Shown here: one piece after another, positions 18,874-27,783 of the stretch
Numbering within the stretch: the stretch's first letter is position 1
Layout: each line of letters begins with the position of its first letter
From: Microbacterium sp. Bi121
Lineage (GTDB): Bacteria > Actinomycetota > Actinomycetes > Actinomycetales > Microbacteriaceae
Assembly: GCF_918698005.1 (NCBI RefSeq)
Contig: NZ_CAKKLJ010000009.1
Coordinates: forward strand, 1-64,000
Length of the DNA stretch: 64,000 nucleotides
Direction: 5' to 3'
Notes under the pieces: generated by a model
What the model saw: the letters and a program-made list of their open reading frames with translations, nothing else
The model's database searches: none
What the model was told of the DNA's origin: nothing
Made by a program: the position numbers and the translations under genes

Positions 18874-20735
18874 TGAAGGTTCCATCGATGATCGCCGCCG
18901 AGCTGCGGCGGCTGACCTCGACGAAGATGGGCATCATCGCCCTGCTCGCGCTCATGCTCGTACCCGTCCTGTACGGCGGCCTGTACCTCTGGGCTAACCA
19001 GGATCCCTACGCGAAGCTCAGCGATGTGCCGGTCGCACTCGTCGTCGACGATGAGGGCGCGCCATCGGCATCCGACCCCGATACGAACGTCAACTACGGC
19101 GACGACGTCGCCGAGACGCTGGTCGAGGGTGCCGCGTTCGACTGGCAGAGAATGGATGCCGACGCCGCAGCGTCCGCGCTGCAGGCGGGTGACGTCGACT
19201 TCGCCGTGACGATCCCCAGCGACTTCTCCGAGGCGCTGACCTCGGCCTCGGGCACTGATCCTCGGCAGGCCGTACTCAAGCTCGCGACCAACGACGCCAA
19301 CAACTACCTCGCCTCGACCATGGGAACCCAGGCGGTGGAGAAGATCCGTGCCACGGTGGCCGAGAAGGTCGGCACCGAGGCTGCGAACCGGCTGCTCACC
19401 GGGCTCAGCGACGTGCGCGCCTCCCTGGTCGAGGCCACAGACGGTGCGTCGCAGCTCGCCGACGGGGCGGTCTCCGCACACTCCGGAGGGGCGTCTCTGG
19501 CCGATGGCACCGCACAGCTCGCCTCGGGCTCGGCGCGGCTTGCGGACGGCTCGGCCCAGCTCGCGGACGGCTCACGCCGCCTCGCCGACGGCGCCCACCA
19601 GGTGGCCGACGGGAACGCGCGCATCGCCGCCGCCGCCGACCGCGTGGGAGATGCGATCTCGCAGGCGCAGTCGGCGCTTCCGCAGGTGCGCGCCGATCTG
19701 CGCCAAGCGCTGTCGGACCGGGGTCTTGCGGACGCCGAGATCGACGAGATCACAGCTCTCCTGCAGCCGCTCGGCGATCGTGTGGACGCGGCGACCGGCC
19801 AGGCCCAGACGGCCATCTCGCAGATCGATCAGCTCGCCGCGGGCTCGGCGACTCTCGCCTCCAGCGCCGACGCACTCGCCGGCGGCGCCGGCACGCTCTC
19901 CAGCGGAGCGGCAGAGCTGCGCGACGGCGCCTCGGCGGCGAATGACGGCGCGGCGAAACTGCGCGATGGCCTGGCCACACTGTCCGACGGGACGGCCGAG
20001 CTGCGCGACGGCCTGGCGTCCGGGGTGGATCAGATCCCGGCATCCACCGCTGACCAGCGGGCAGCGCAGGCCGACACGATCGCCGATCCCGTGCGCATCA
20101 CGACCGCTGACGACGCCTCCGCCGAGGACTACGGCGCGGGCCTCGCGCCGTTCTTCGGGGCGCTGGCGGGTTGGATCGGAATCTACGCGCTCTTCCTGAT
20201 CGTCAAGCCCGTCTCGCGGCGCGCGGTCACCGCCCTGCACTCCCCGCTGCGCATCACCCTGGCCGGCTGGCTCACCCCTGCCCTGCTCGGGGCCCTGCAG
20301 ATGGTGGCTTTGATGGGCGTGCTGACGATCGCGCTGGGGTTCCGGTTCGACAACTTCGTCGGGGCACTCGGGGTGCTCGTCGTGGCATCCGCGACGTTCA
20401 CCGCGATCATCCTGGCACTGAACATCTGGCTGGGATCCGTCGGGCAGTTCCTCGGCCTCGTGCTCATGGTCCTTCAGCTGGTGACCGCCGGCGGGACGTT
20501 CCCCTGGCAGACGCTCCCGGGACCTCTCGCAGCGCTGCATCATGTGCTGCCGATGGGGTTCGTGGTGGATGCCATGAGGCAGCTCATGTACGGCGGAGAC
20601 ATCACGCGCGCCCTGTGGGATCTCGCGGTCCTCGCGATGTGGATGGTCGGCGCGCTCGTGCTCGCGGCGATCGGTGTGACGAGGATGACGCACCGGCGGA
20701 CGCTGCGCGACCTGCAGCCCAGCCTCATCGGGTGA
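18873..20735 (+). CDS. YhgE/Pip family membrane protein
   Basis: The 620-residue protein has one N-terminal membrane helix (about residues 20-42) and a large extracytoplasmic region. That region holds a heptad-like run of ADG/SG repeats (about residues 195-250 and 330-385, the X-X-LADG pattern typical of YhgE/Pip). Five or six C-terminal helices follow, as in ABC-2-type permeases. GAGGAGG precedes the ATG. Family members include phage-infection proteins and components related to type VII secretion (EsaA-like). An export or envelope role together with its pseudo-ABC neighbour is inferred. Confidence 0.88.
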   Translation: MKVPSMIAAELRRLTSTKMGIIALLALMLVPVLYGGLYLWANQDPYAKLSDVPVALVVDDEGAPSASDPDTNVNYGDDVAETLVEGAAFDWQRMDADAAASALQAGDVDFAVTIPSDFSEALTSASGTDPRQAVLKLATNDANNYLASTMGTQAVEKIRATVAEKVGTEAANRLLTGLSDVRASLVEATDGASQLADGAVSAHSGGASLADGTAQLASGSARLADGSAQLADGSRRLADGAHQVADGNARIAAAADRVGDAISQAQSALPQVRADLRQALSDRGLADAEIDEITALLQPLGDRVDAATGQAQTAISQIDQLAAGSATLASSADALAGGAGTLSSGAAELRDGASAANDGAAKLRDGLATLSDGTAELRDGLASGVDQIPASTADQRAAQADTIADPVRITTADDASAEDYGAGLAPFFGALAGWIGIYALFLIVKPVSRRAVTALHSPLRITLAGWLTPALLGALQMVALMGVLTIALGFRFDNFVGALGVLVVASATFTAIILALNIWLGSVGQFLGLVLMVLQLVTAGGTFPWQTLPGPLAALHHVLPMGFVVDAMRQLMYGGDITRALWDLAVLAMWMVGALVLAAIGVTRMTHRRTLRDLQPSLIG

Positions 20736-20794
20736 CGCACGACTCATCCACAGTGCTTCGCGGGCGGAAACGCCTGATCGGCTAGGCTTCCAGG

Positions 20795-20839
20795 GCGCGC
20801 ACCCGAAACGCGCTCCGGGGTTCGGTGAGACCGAATCCC
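20795..20839 (+). promoter_or_regulatory. Structured mRNA leader of the acylase gene
   Basis: Two stem-loops can be drawn: GCGCG (20795-20799) with CGCGC (20809-20813), and TTCGGT (20821-20826) with ACCGAA (20830-20835), the latter flanked by GGGG and TCCC. A TAGGCT -10-like box lies at 20783-20788. I could not match a known riboswitch class. Confidence 0.35.
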
Positions 20840-20863
20840 ATGGTCGACCCTGAAAGCTGTGCG

Positions 20864-23527
20864 ATGACGACTGAATCTGTGGAGCCCACCCGCCGACACC
20901 TCGCGGCTCGGATCGGACGGATCGCCTTCATCGTGGTCGCCGCGATCGTTGTCATCGCTGTGGCCGCCGCGTTTTTCGTGGTCTGGACGATTCAGCGCTC
21001 CTTCCCGCAGACCTCGGGTGAGGTCACGGCGAGCGGGCTGCAGTCCGAGGTGCTGGTGCAGCGCGACGCCCTCGGTGTACCGACGATCACCGCCGACTCC
21101 TCGCACGACCTGTTCTACGCACAGGGCTACGTGCACGCTCAGGACCGCTTCTTCGAGATGGACTTCCGCCGGCATGTGACCAGCGGGCGCGTCGCGGAGA
21201 TGTTCGGCGAATCACAGGCGGGCACCGACATGTTCCTGCGTACGCTCGGCTGGCGCGAGGTCGCCGAGAAGGAGGTCGAGGCGCTCGATGAGACGACCCG
21301 CTCCTACTACGAGGCCTATGCGGACGGCGTGAACGCGTACCTTGCGGAGAACGACGGTGCCGAGGCGTCCCTGGAGTATGCCGTCCTCGGCATACAGAAC
21401 CCGGATTACGAGATCGAGCCGTGGGAGCCGGCTGATTCCGTCGCCTGGCTGAAGGCGATGGCCTGGGATCTCCGCACCAACATCGAGGACGAGACCGAGC
21501 GCGCGCTGCTCGTCGCCGAGACGGGCGATACCGACGCCCCGGCCGACAGCATGGCGCTGCTCGAGCAGCTCTACCCCGCCTATCCGTTCGACGAGAACCC
21601 CGTGATCGTTCCGAAGATCTCGACGCTGCCGGAGGTCGGAACCGGCACGGATGCCGACGCGGCCTCGTTCACCGAGGGCACTGGCGGCACGGACGGCGAC
21701 GGCACCGGGATCCAGAACGCGGTCACGACCATCGAATGGCAGGAGGCGGACAGCGTCATCGAGGCGGCCGGCATTCTGCTCGGCGACGCCGGCGAGGGCA
21801 TCGGATCGAACTCGTGGGTCGTGTCGGGCGCACTGACAGCGACCGGGATGCCGCTGCTCTCCAACGATCCGCATCTCGGAGCCGCGCTTCCCAGCGTCTG
21901 GTACCAGGTTCAGCTGCGGTGCTCGACCGTCAGCGACGAGTGCCCCTTCGACGTCGGCGGGTTCTCGTTCTCCGGTCTTCCCGGCGTCGTCATCGGGCAC
22001 AACAGCCAGGTCGCGTGGGGCTTCACGAACCTCACCACCGACGTCGCCGACCTCTACGTCGAGAAGGTCGACGGCGACCAGTACTGGCGCGACGGCGAGC
22101 TCGTGCCGCTGGAGGTTCGCGAGGAGACGGTGAAGGTCGCAGGCGGAGACGACATCGACCTGACGATCCGCTCGACAGTGCACGGCCCGATTCTCTCAGG
22201 ACTCACCGATGACTTCACCGCGGTCGCCGACGACCTGGTCATCGCGGATGGGTCCGCCCTCACCCACGGTGAGACGGATGCCGGGAGCGGCATGACCGGC
22301 GAGTACGCGGTCAGCCTCCGCTGGACGGCGCTGGATGCCGGCACCACGGCCAGTGCGCTGTTCGCGATGAACACCGCACACGACTTCGACGCCTTCCGTC
22401 ATGCGGCATCGCTGTTCGACGTCCCGGCTCAGAACCTCATCTACGCGGACGTCGAGGGGAACATCGGCTACCAGGCGCCAGGACGCCTGCCGATCCGAGG
22501 CGCCGGTGACGGCTGGCTTCCGCAGCCGGGGTGGGACAGCTCGTACGACTGGACGGGGTTCATCCCGTTCGACGAACTGCCGGTGTCGTACAACCCGGCA
22601 TCCGGGTACATCGTCACCGCGAACAACGCGATCGTCACGGACGACTACGACCACTTCCTCTCCCGGGACTGGGACTACGGGTACCGTGCGGCGCGCATCG
22701 CGCACCTCATCGAGCGCAAGGCGGCCGCTGCTCCCCTCACCGGCGCCGACATGCGCGACATCCAGAACGACAACGAGATGTGGATCGGCAAGAAGCTCGC
22801 CACCGTGATGGGCGACGTCGCGGTCGATGGCGCGGGGCCGAAGGAGGCCGTGGCTCTGCTGCGCACCTGGGATGCCCAGAACAACGCGGACTCGGCCGCG
22901 GCGGCCTACGCGAACGTGCTCTGGTCGAACCTCGTGCTGAACCTGTTCGCGAATCGCGAGGAGCCACTGCCCTACGGCAGCCAGGGCCGCTTGTTCACGG
23001 TCGTCGACGCGCTCCTGGACGACCCGTCGGATCCACTCTGGACGAACGAGCGGATCGGTGTGAGCAGCATGGACGAGATGCTCGCGCTTTCTGCAGAGGA
23101 TGCGTACGACGAGCTCGTCGCGTTGCAGGGCAACGTGACCGCTCGATGGAACTGGGGCGGGCTGCACGCGATCACGCTTCGCAGCGACACCCTGGGCTCC
23201 TCGGGCATCGCGCCGATCGAGGCGCTGTTCAACCGCGGACCGTACCCGGTCGGCGGTGGTGCGTCGGTCGTGAACGCGACCGGGTGGATGATCGGCGAGT
23301 CGTACGCGACGACCACCGTGCCGTCGATGCGCATGGTCATCGACCTGTCGGACTTCGACGCCTCGTCGTGGAACCACCTCACCGGAGCATCCGGGCACGC
23401 GTTCCATCCGCACTACGTCGACCAGACCGAGAACTGGTCGCACGGCATCCAGACGGTCTGGGCGTACACACCGGACGCCGTCGACGAGGTGACCGTCGAC
23501 ACGTTGACATTGACCCCTGCGGGGTGA
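20864..23527 (+). CDS. Penicillin-acylase family Ntn hydrolase
   Basis: Enzymes of this family cleave amide bonds of beta-lactams or N-acyl-homoserine lactones. They are made as one precursor that self-cleaves before an N-terminal Ser. A membrane helix lies at residues 20-45, the alpha region contains DALGVPTITADS and YVHAQDRFFEMD, and the self-processing site is G|SNSWVVSG with the nucleophile Ser315, followed by LSNDPHLG. An Asn in the oxyanion region near the end (SSWNHLTGASGH) is also typical. The start is uncertain: ATG at 20840 and GTG at 20825 are in frame, but the leader hairpin at 20817-20839 favours 20864. The length (~887) is normal. The substrate is unknown. Confidence 0.9.
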   Translation: MTTESVEPTRRHLAARIGRIAFIVVAAIVVIAVAAAFFVVWTIQRSFPQTSGEVTASGLQSEVLVQRDALGVPTITADSSHDLFYAQGYVHAQDRFFEMDFRRHVTSGRVAEMFGESQAGTDMFLRTLGWREVAEKEVEALDETTRSYYEAYADGVNAYLAENDGAEASLEYAVLGIQNPDYEIEPWEPADSVAWLKAMAWDLRTNIEDETERALLVAETGDTDAPADSMALLEQLYPAYPFDENPVIVPKISTLPEVGTGTDADAASFTEGTGGTDGDGTGIQNAVTTIEWQEADSVIEAAGILLGDAGEGIGSNSWVVSGALTATGMPLLSNDPHLGAALPSVWYQVQLRCSTVSDECPFDVGGFSFSGLPGVVIGHNSQVAWGFTNLTTDVADLYVEKVDGDQYWRDGELVPLEVREETVKVAGGDDIDLTIRSTVHGPILSGLTDDFTAVADDLVIADGSALTHGETDAGSGMTGEYAVSLRWTALDAGTTASALFAMNTAHDFDAFRHAASLFDVPAQNLIYADVEGNIGYQAPGRLPIRGAGDGWLPQPGWDSSYDWTGFIPFDELPVSYNPASGYIVTANNAIVTDDYDHFLSRDWDYGYRAARIAHLIERKAAAAPLTGADMRDIQNDNEMWIGKKLATVMGDVAVDGAGPKEAVALLRTWDAQNNADSAAAAYANVLWSNLVLNLFANREEPLPYGSQGRLFTVVDALLDDPSDPLWTNERIGVSSMDEMLALSAEDAYDELVALQGNVTARWNWGGLHAITLRSDTLGSSGIAPIEALFNRGPYPVGGGASVVNATGWMIGESYATTTVPSMRMVIDLSDFDASSWNHLTGASGHAFHPHYVDQTENWSHGIQTVWAYTPDAVDEVTVDTLTLTPAG

Positions 23528-23602
23528 GTGACATCGACCCCTGCGGGGTGAGTGACATCGACCCCTGCGGGGTGAGTGGCATCGACCCCTGCGGGGGTGA
23601 GT
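23506..23602. repeat. Four-copy 24-bp tandem repeat with hairpin core
   Basis: Copies lie at 23506-23529, 23530-23553, 23554-23577 and 23578-23602 (the last has one extra G). Each holds ACCCC-TGC-GGGGT, a 5-bp stem with a 3-nt loop. Copy 1 forms the last codons and stop of the acylase gene; the rest is untranslated. Variants: T for C at 23511 and G for A at 23579. Confidence 0.9.
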
Positions 23603-23605
23603 CGT

Positions 23606-23632
23606 ACTGACGTCGAAGACGTGAGCGTCAGT
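23606..23632. terminator. Bidirectional hairpin terminator
   Basis: ACTGACG (23606-23612) pairs with CGTCAGT (23626-23632) around a 13-nt loop in the gap between the convergent acylase and GntR genes. It overlaps the GntR stop codon. There is no T-run. Confidence 0.5.
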
Positions 23633-24392
23633 CCTCTTCGCTGACCTCGATCGGCGTGATCACGGCGATGGCCTCGGTGACCGGGGTCTCGACCGTGTCG
23701 ACGTCGTCGTCCTCGCCGGTGAGACGGGCGACCGCCTCGGCGAACTGGCGTTCCAGCGCGAGGAACGCCGCTACCGCGTCGCCGGCGGCGAGCGCGTCCA
23801 GCAGCTGCCGGTAGGTGTCCGAGACGGAACGTCGTGCGGTGTAGCCGTCGCCGTTGCCGCTGAGTCCGGCGATTCGGGTCTCGATCGCGAGGGTCGACAT
23901 GTAGCGCCCGAGCCTGGGACTGCCTGCCATATCGACGAGCAGCCGATGGAACTCGAGGTCGGCGTCGCTGATGGCGAGGGCATCCGTGCCCTGGCTCACT
24001 TCGACGAGCGCAGCGTAAGCGGCCTCGAGCCGGTCCAGGACGGTATCGGCGCCGGCCTTGATGATCAGCCGCGCGGCCTGCGCCTCGATGGCCAGACGGG
24101 CGTCGTACACGTCGGTGACGCGATCTGGTCCGATCACGCTCACCCTCATGCCGCGACCAGGGGATGCCGTCAGCAGCCCCTCCTGGACGAGGCGCTGCAT
24201 CGACTCGCGCAGCGGGCTGCGGCTCACTCCGAGCTGGGACGCCATCTCGACCTCGCCGATCGGGCTGCCCACCGGGAGTGCGCCTGATCTGATCGCCGAA
24301 CGCAGCTCGGCGGTGATCAGGTCGACCGTCGACGGGCGCGGCACGCGCACCATCGAGATCGGCGTCACCGGTCGCGGAGTGTGTGAGGCCAT
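23628..24392 (-). CDS. GntR-family regulator, FCD (FadR) subfamily
   Basis: The protein is about 254 residues. An N-terminal winged helix (VDLITAELRSAIRSGALPVGSPIGEVEMASQLGVSRSPLRE pattern, residues about 22-75) is followed by an all-helical FCD ligand domain with the metal-site pattern D...H (DADLEFHRLL) and later His/Asp residues. The ATG at 24392 is chosen because GAAGGG lies 6 nt upstream; an ATG two codons earlier has no spacing. It is divergent from the Ehu-like importer, which it may control. The effector is unknown. Confidence 0.85.
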   Translation of the reverse strand: MASHTPRPVTPISMVRVPRPSTVDLITAELRSAIRSGALPVGSPIGEVEMASQLGVSRSPLRESMQRLVQEGLLTASPGRGMRVSVIGPDRVTDVYDARLAIEAQAARLIIKAGADTVLDRLEAAYAALVEVSQGTDALAISDADLEFHRLLVDMAGSPRLGRYMSTLAIETRIAGLSGNGDGYTARRSVSDTYRQLLDALAAGDAVAAFLALERQFAEAVARLTGEDDDVDTVETPVTEAIAVITPIEVSEED

Positions 24393-24640
24393 GAGCATCC
24401 CTTCAGCTCGTCGCTGCCCATGGGGATGAAACAGCGAACAACTCATTGTCGATCCTCGACGGCGAGATACGAAGTCGATCCGGAAACCCAGTGTCTCCCG
24501 AGATCACGATTTTGCATACTTGTCGACAATCTGCGCGTCCGACTGTACATCTGCCGACAGCTTCCCTAGTCTGGTTCGCGGTCTACGGCGGCCGAGTGGC
24601 GCGCCCGAGAACGGAACCCGATACGGAACGCGAGGACATG
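24393..24640. promoter_or_regulatory. Divergent gntR-ehuB control region
   Basis: This 248-bp region holds a perfect 10-bp palindrome TTGTCGACAA (24520-24529) and a second half-site TTGTCGA (24446-24452), plausible GntR operator elements. A promoter for ehuB can be read as TGTACA (24544-24549), 17-nt spacer, TAGTCT (24567-24572). The rest shows no gene. Confidence 0.45.
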
Positions 24641-25531
24641 ATGACGAAGAGAACGACACGGATCGGTGTCGCCACAGCGGCAGTCGGCACGCTCACGCTG
24701 GGCCTCCTGGCCGGTTGCTCGGCCGGTGGCGGTGCGGACACCGAAGGCATGAGCACCCTCGAGAAGGCCCAGGAGGAAGGCTCGATTACTCTCGCGATCG
24801 CGTCGGAGCAGCCGTACTCGTGGGTCGAGGGCGGCGAGCCGACCGGCGCGACGATCGCCATGCACGAGCAGATCTTCAAGAACCTCGGCATCGACGAGAT
24901 CAAGGTCGAAGAGGTCGACTGGAACTCGCTCATCCCCGGCCTGAACGCGGGCCGCTGGGATGCCGTGAGCGCAGGAATGTCGATCCTTCCCGACCGCTGC
25001 GCCGAAGCCGCTTTCAGCGACCCAGAGATCATGTACACGACGACGCTGGTCGTCCCCAAGGGAAACCCGAAGGACCTCAGCGACCTCGACTCGGTCGCTG
25101 CCGCCGACGACGTCACGCTCGCTGTGCAGTCCGGCGCGATCGAAGAGGGATACGCCACCGACCTCGGCATCGCCGGAACCGTCCCGGTCGACAGCGCCCA
25201 GGCCGGTATCGAGATCGTGCAGTCCGGACGCGCTGACGCGTTCGCCCTGACGGCTGTGTCGATGAACTGGATGACCGAGGGTCTGGACGACGTCGAGACG
25301 ACCGACGCGTTCGTCCAGGAGATCGACGGTGTCGAGCAGATCGGCGCCGGCGCGACCGTGTTCCGCCAGGACGACACCGAGCTGCTCGAGGCGTACAACA
25401 AGGAGCTCGCGAAGATCACGGCCGACGAGGGAACGTACCTCGACCTGGTCGAGCCGTTCGGATTCACCGCCGAGAACCTGCCCCCGGCTGACCTCACCAC
25501 CGAGCAGCTCTGCTCGGGCGAGCTGGGCTGA
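24641..25531 (+). CDS. ehuB: Amino-acid/ectoine-type ABC transporter substrate-binding lipoprotein
   Basis: This 296-residue periplasmic-binding-protein-family lipoprotein has a signal peptide with the lipobox LLAGC at about residues 23-27. The mature domain is of the family-3 amino-acid-binding type (SEQPYSWVEGGEPTGATIAMHEQIFKNLG; ILPDRCAEAAFSDP). The RCAEAAFSDP and GLNAGRWDAVSAGM patterns resemble EhuB, the ectoine/hydroxyectoine binding protein. GAGGA stands 4 nt before the ATG at 24641 (an adjacent ATG at 24638 is also possible). The substrate is tentative because no ectoine catabolism genes are nearby. Confidence 0.75.
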   Translation: MTKRTTRIGVATAAVGTLTLGLLAGCSAGGGADTEGMSTLEKAQEEGSITLAIASEQPYSWVEGGEPTGATIAMHEQIFKNLGIDEIKVEEVDWNSLIPGLNAGRWDAVSAGMSILPDRCAEAAFSDPEIMYTTTLVVPKGNPKDLSDLDSVAAADDVTLAVQSGAIEEGYATDLGIAGTVPVDSAQAGIEIVQSGRADAFALTAVSMNWMTEGLDDVETTDAFVQEIDGVEQIGAGATVFRQDDTELLEAYNKELAKITADEGTYLDLVEPFGFTAENLPPADLTTEQLCSGELG

Positions 25532-25541
25532 TCCCCCTTCA

Positions 25542-26276
25542 GTGAACGAGAATTTCGACGCGCTCTGGAGGGCGCTGCCGCAGCTGGTCGACGGGGTGAT
25601 CATCACTCTGCAGTTGACCGCCGGAGGCGCCCTCCTGGCCATCGTCGTCGCGATCGCATTCGGCCTGCTCGCACGATTCGAGAACATCATCCTGCGCGGG
25701 TTCGCGCGCATCATCATCGAGTTGTTCCGCGGAACCTCCCTTCTGGTCCAGCTGTTCTTCTTCTTCTTCGTGCTGCCGCTGCCGCCGTTCAATCTGGAGC
25801 TGCCCGCCGTCTTCACCGGCATCCTGGCGCTCGGGCTGAACTACGGCGCATACGGCGCGGAGGTCGTGCGCGGATCGATAGGTGCCGTCCCGGTCGGGCA
25901 GTGGGAGGCGACGACTGCGCTCAGCATGTCGCGCGCGCAGCGGATGTGGCGCGTCATCTTCCCACAGGCGTGGGCCCTGATGCTGCCATCGCTGAACAAT
26001 CTGCTGATCCAGCTGCTGAAGGGAACCGCGGTCGTCTATCTGATCACGATCGTCGACCTGACGGCCGAGTTGAACCGGCTCCGGGTGCAGACCGACGTGT
26101 ATTTCGCCTATGGGCTGGGCCTGCTCATCTACTTCGCGATCGCGTACCTGCTGACGCTCGGAATGAACGCACTCGAGACGCGTGCCAAGCACCGCCTCGG
26201 ACAGGGCGGCAAGTGGCGTGACACGATCACGACCGCCCCGATCCCGGATGCCAAGGGGGCGGGCCAGTTCGGATGA
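25542..26276 (+). CDS. ehuC: ABC transporter permease (EhuC-like)
   Basis: This 244-residue His/Glu/Gln-type amino-acid permease has five or six helices and the cytoplasmic EAA loop (EATTALSMSRAQRMWRVIFPQA, about residues 122-143) that docks the ATPase. The GTG at 25542 follows the ehuB stop by 10 bp; no strong Shine-Dalgarno is visible. Sequence further upstream in this frame is shadow of ehuB. Confidence 0.82.
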   Translation: MNENFDALWRALPQLVDGVIITLQLTAGGALLAIVVAIAFGLLARFENIILRGFARIIIELFRGTSLLVQLFFFFFVLPLPPFNLELPAVFTGILALGLNYGAYGAEVVRGSIGAVPVGQWEATTALSMSRAQRMWRVIFPQAWALMLPSLNNLLIQLLKGTAVVYLITIVDLTAELNRLRVQTDVYFAYGLGLLIYFAIAYLLTLGMNALETRAKHRLGQGGKWRDTITTAPIPDAKGAGQFG

Positions 26277-26938
26277 ACGACGACAACAGTTTCTGGAGCT
26301 GGGAGCATGCGGCTGCGGCGTTCCCCGAGATCCTGGAGAAGTTTCTCACCGTCACGCTGGTCGTGACGATCATCGGCAGCATCATCGCCGCCGTCCTCGG
26401 ACTCGCGATCGCCCTCGGCCGCCGCACGGCGCCGCGTCCGGTGAGCGCCCTGATCACTCTGGTGATGAACTTCATCCGGATGACCCCACTCGTGGTGCAG
26501 TTGCTCTTCGCGTACTACGTCTTTACCACGGTGCCGCCGATCGTGCTGGGAACGATCATCATCGGCATCCACTACGCGACTTACATGGCCGAGGTGTACC
26601 GCGCCGGAATCGATGCGGTGCCTCCTGGGCAATGGGAGGCGACGACCGCCCTGTCGATGTCGCCCGGTCGCACCTGGACGGCCGTGATCATCCCGCAGGC
26701 CCTGCGATCGACGCTGCCGGCGCTGGCCAACTACGTGATCTCGATGTTCAAGGACACCCCGTTCCTCATGGTCATCACGGTCGTCGAGATGGTGCGCCAG
26801 GCACAGCTCTACGGCAGCAAGAACTTCCGCTTCGTCGAGGCGGTCATCATCGCCGGCCTCATCTACCTGGTCGCCAGCTACCTCAGTTCGCTGCTGGCCA
26901 GGCGATTGGAGAAACGTCTTGAATACACCACCGCTTGA
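26273..26938 (+). CDS. ehuD: ABC transporter permease (EhuD-like)
   Basis: This is a 221-residue second permease with the same fold and EAA loop (EATTALSMSPGRTWTAVIIPQALRS). NFIRMTPLVVQLLFAYYVF near residue 62 is the family hallmark. The ATG overlaps the ehuC stop (ATGA). It pairs with ehuC to form the membrane heterodimer. Confidence 0.82.
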   Translation: MNDDNSFWSWEHAAAAFPEILEKFLTVTLVVTIIGSIIAAVLGLAIALGRRTAPRPVSALITLVMNFIRMTPLVVQLLFAYYVFTTVPPIVLGTIIIGIHYATYMAEVYRAGIDAVPPGQWEATTALSMSPGRTWTAVIIPQALRSTLPALANYVISMFKDTPFLMVITVVEMVRQAQLYGSKNFRFVEAVIIAGLIYLVASYLSSLLARRLEKRLEYTTA

Positions 26939-27737
26939 CGCGCATACCGGCGCCATCGCTCTGAGCGACGGCGATGTGCCGGCGATCCGCTTCGACAGGG
27001 TCGAGAAGCGCTTCGGTGACCACGTCGTGCTGCACGACCTCGACTTCACCGTGCGTCGCGGCGACCGGGTGACCCTGATCGGGCCGAGCGGGTCGGGCAA
27101 GACCACGATCCTGCGGCTCGTCATGACGCTGGAGGAGGCGAACGACGGGTACATCCTCATCGACGGCAAGCCGCTCACGCACTACTCGCGGGACGGCAAG
27201 CGCGTGGAGCTGAAGGAGAAGCACAAGAACGAGATGCGCAAGCGCATCGGCATGGTCTTCCAGCAGTTCAACCTGTTCCCGAACATGACGGTGATCGAGA
27301 ACATCATCGAGGCACCGGTGCATGTGCTCGGGCTGTCGAAGAAGGATGCTCTCGAACGGGGCAGGGCGCTGCTCGAGAAGGTCGGGCTGCCGGACAAGGA
27401 GAACGCGCACCCCACGCAACTCTCCGGAGGGCAGCAGCAGCGCGTCGCAATCGCCAGAGCGCTGGCGATGGAACCCGAGATCCTGCTGCTCGACGAAGTG
27501 ACCAGTGCGCTCGATCCCGAAGTGGTCGGCGAGGTGCTGAACATCCTGCGCGACGTCGCCCGCGAGACCGATGTGACGATGTTGATCGTGACGCACGAGA
27601 TGCAGTTCGCGCGGGACGTGTCGAACCGGGTGCTGATGTTCGACAGCGGCCGCATCGTCGAAGAAGGTGCGCCGGAGGAGATCTTCAGCCACCCGCAGGA
27701 GCAGCGGACGCGGGACTTCCTGTCCGCGGTGCTGTGA
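26919..27737 (+). CDS. ehuA: ABC transporter ATP-binding protein (EhuA-like)
   Basis: This 272-residue ATPase has Walker A GPSGSGKTT, signature LSGGQQQRVA, Walker B ILLLDEVTSALD and the H-loop VTHEM. An insert between the first strand region and the Q-loop (LTHYSRDGKRVELKEKHKNEMR pattern) matches EhuA-type ATPases better than generic GlnQ. The start is TTG at 26919 with GGAGA upstream, overlapping ehuD by 20 bp. It powers ehuBCD import. Confidence 0.85.
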   Translation: MNTPPLDAHTGAIALSDGDVPAIRFDRVEKRFGDHVVLHDLDFTVRRGDRVTLIGPSGSGKTTILRLVMTLEEANDGYILIDGKPLTHYSRDGKRVELKEKHKNEMRKRIGMVFQQFNLFPNMTVIENIIEAPVHVLGLSKKDALERGRALLEKVGLPDKENAHPTQLSGGQQQRVAIARALAMEPEILLLDEVTSALDPEVVGEVLNILRDVARETDVTMLIVTHEMQFARDVSNRVLMFDSGRIVEEGAPEEIFSHPQEQRTRDFLSAVL

Positions 27738-27783
27738 CCGCCTGCTGCCGGTGACCGGCGGAAGTGCGGGATAGGGTCGAGTG

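Noticed and set aside
20744-20752. DnaA-box-like TCATCCACA
   Set aside because: It is a single imperfect match in a gene-rich region without AT-rich sequence or other boxes, so it is not an origin.
20795-20863. Cobalamin riboswitch
   Set aside because: Only a CGGTGAGA-like core is seen; the other conserved parts are missing and the downstream gene is not B12-related.
23506-23602. Possible CRISPR-like array
   Set aside because: The copies are directly adjacent without spacers and are short hairpins; no cas genes are present.
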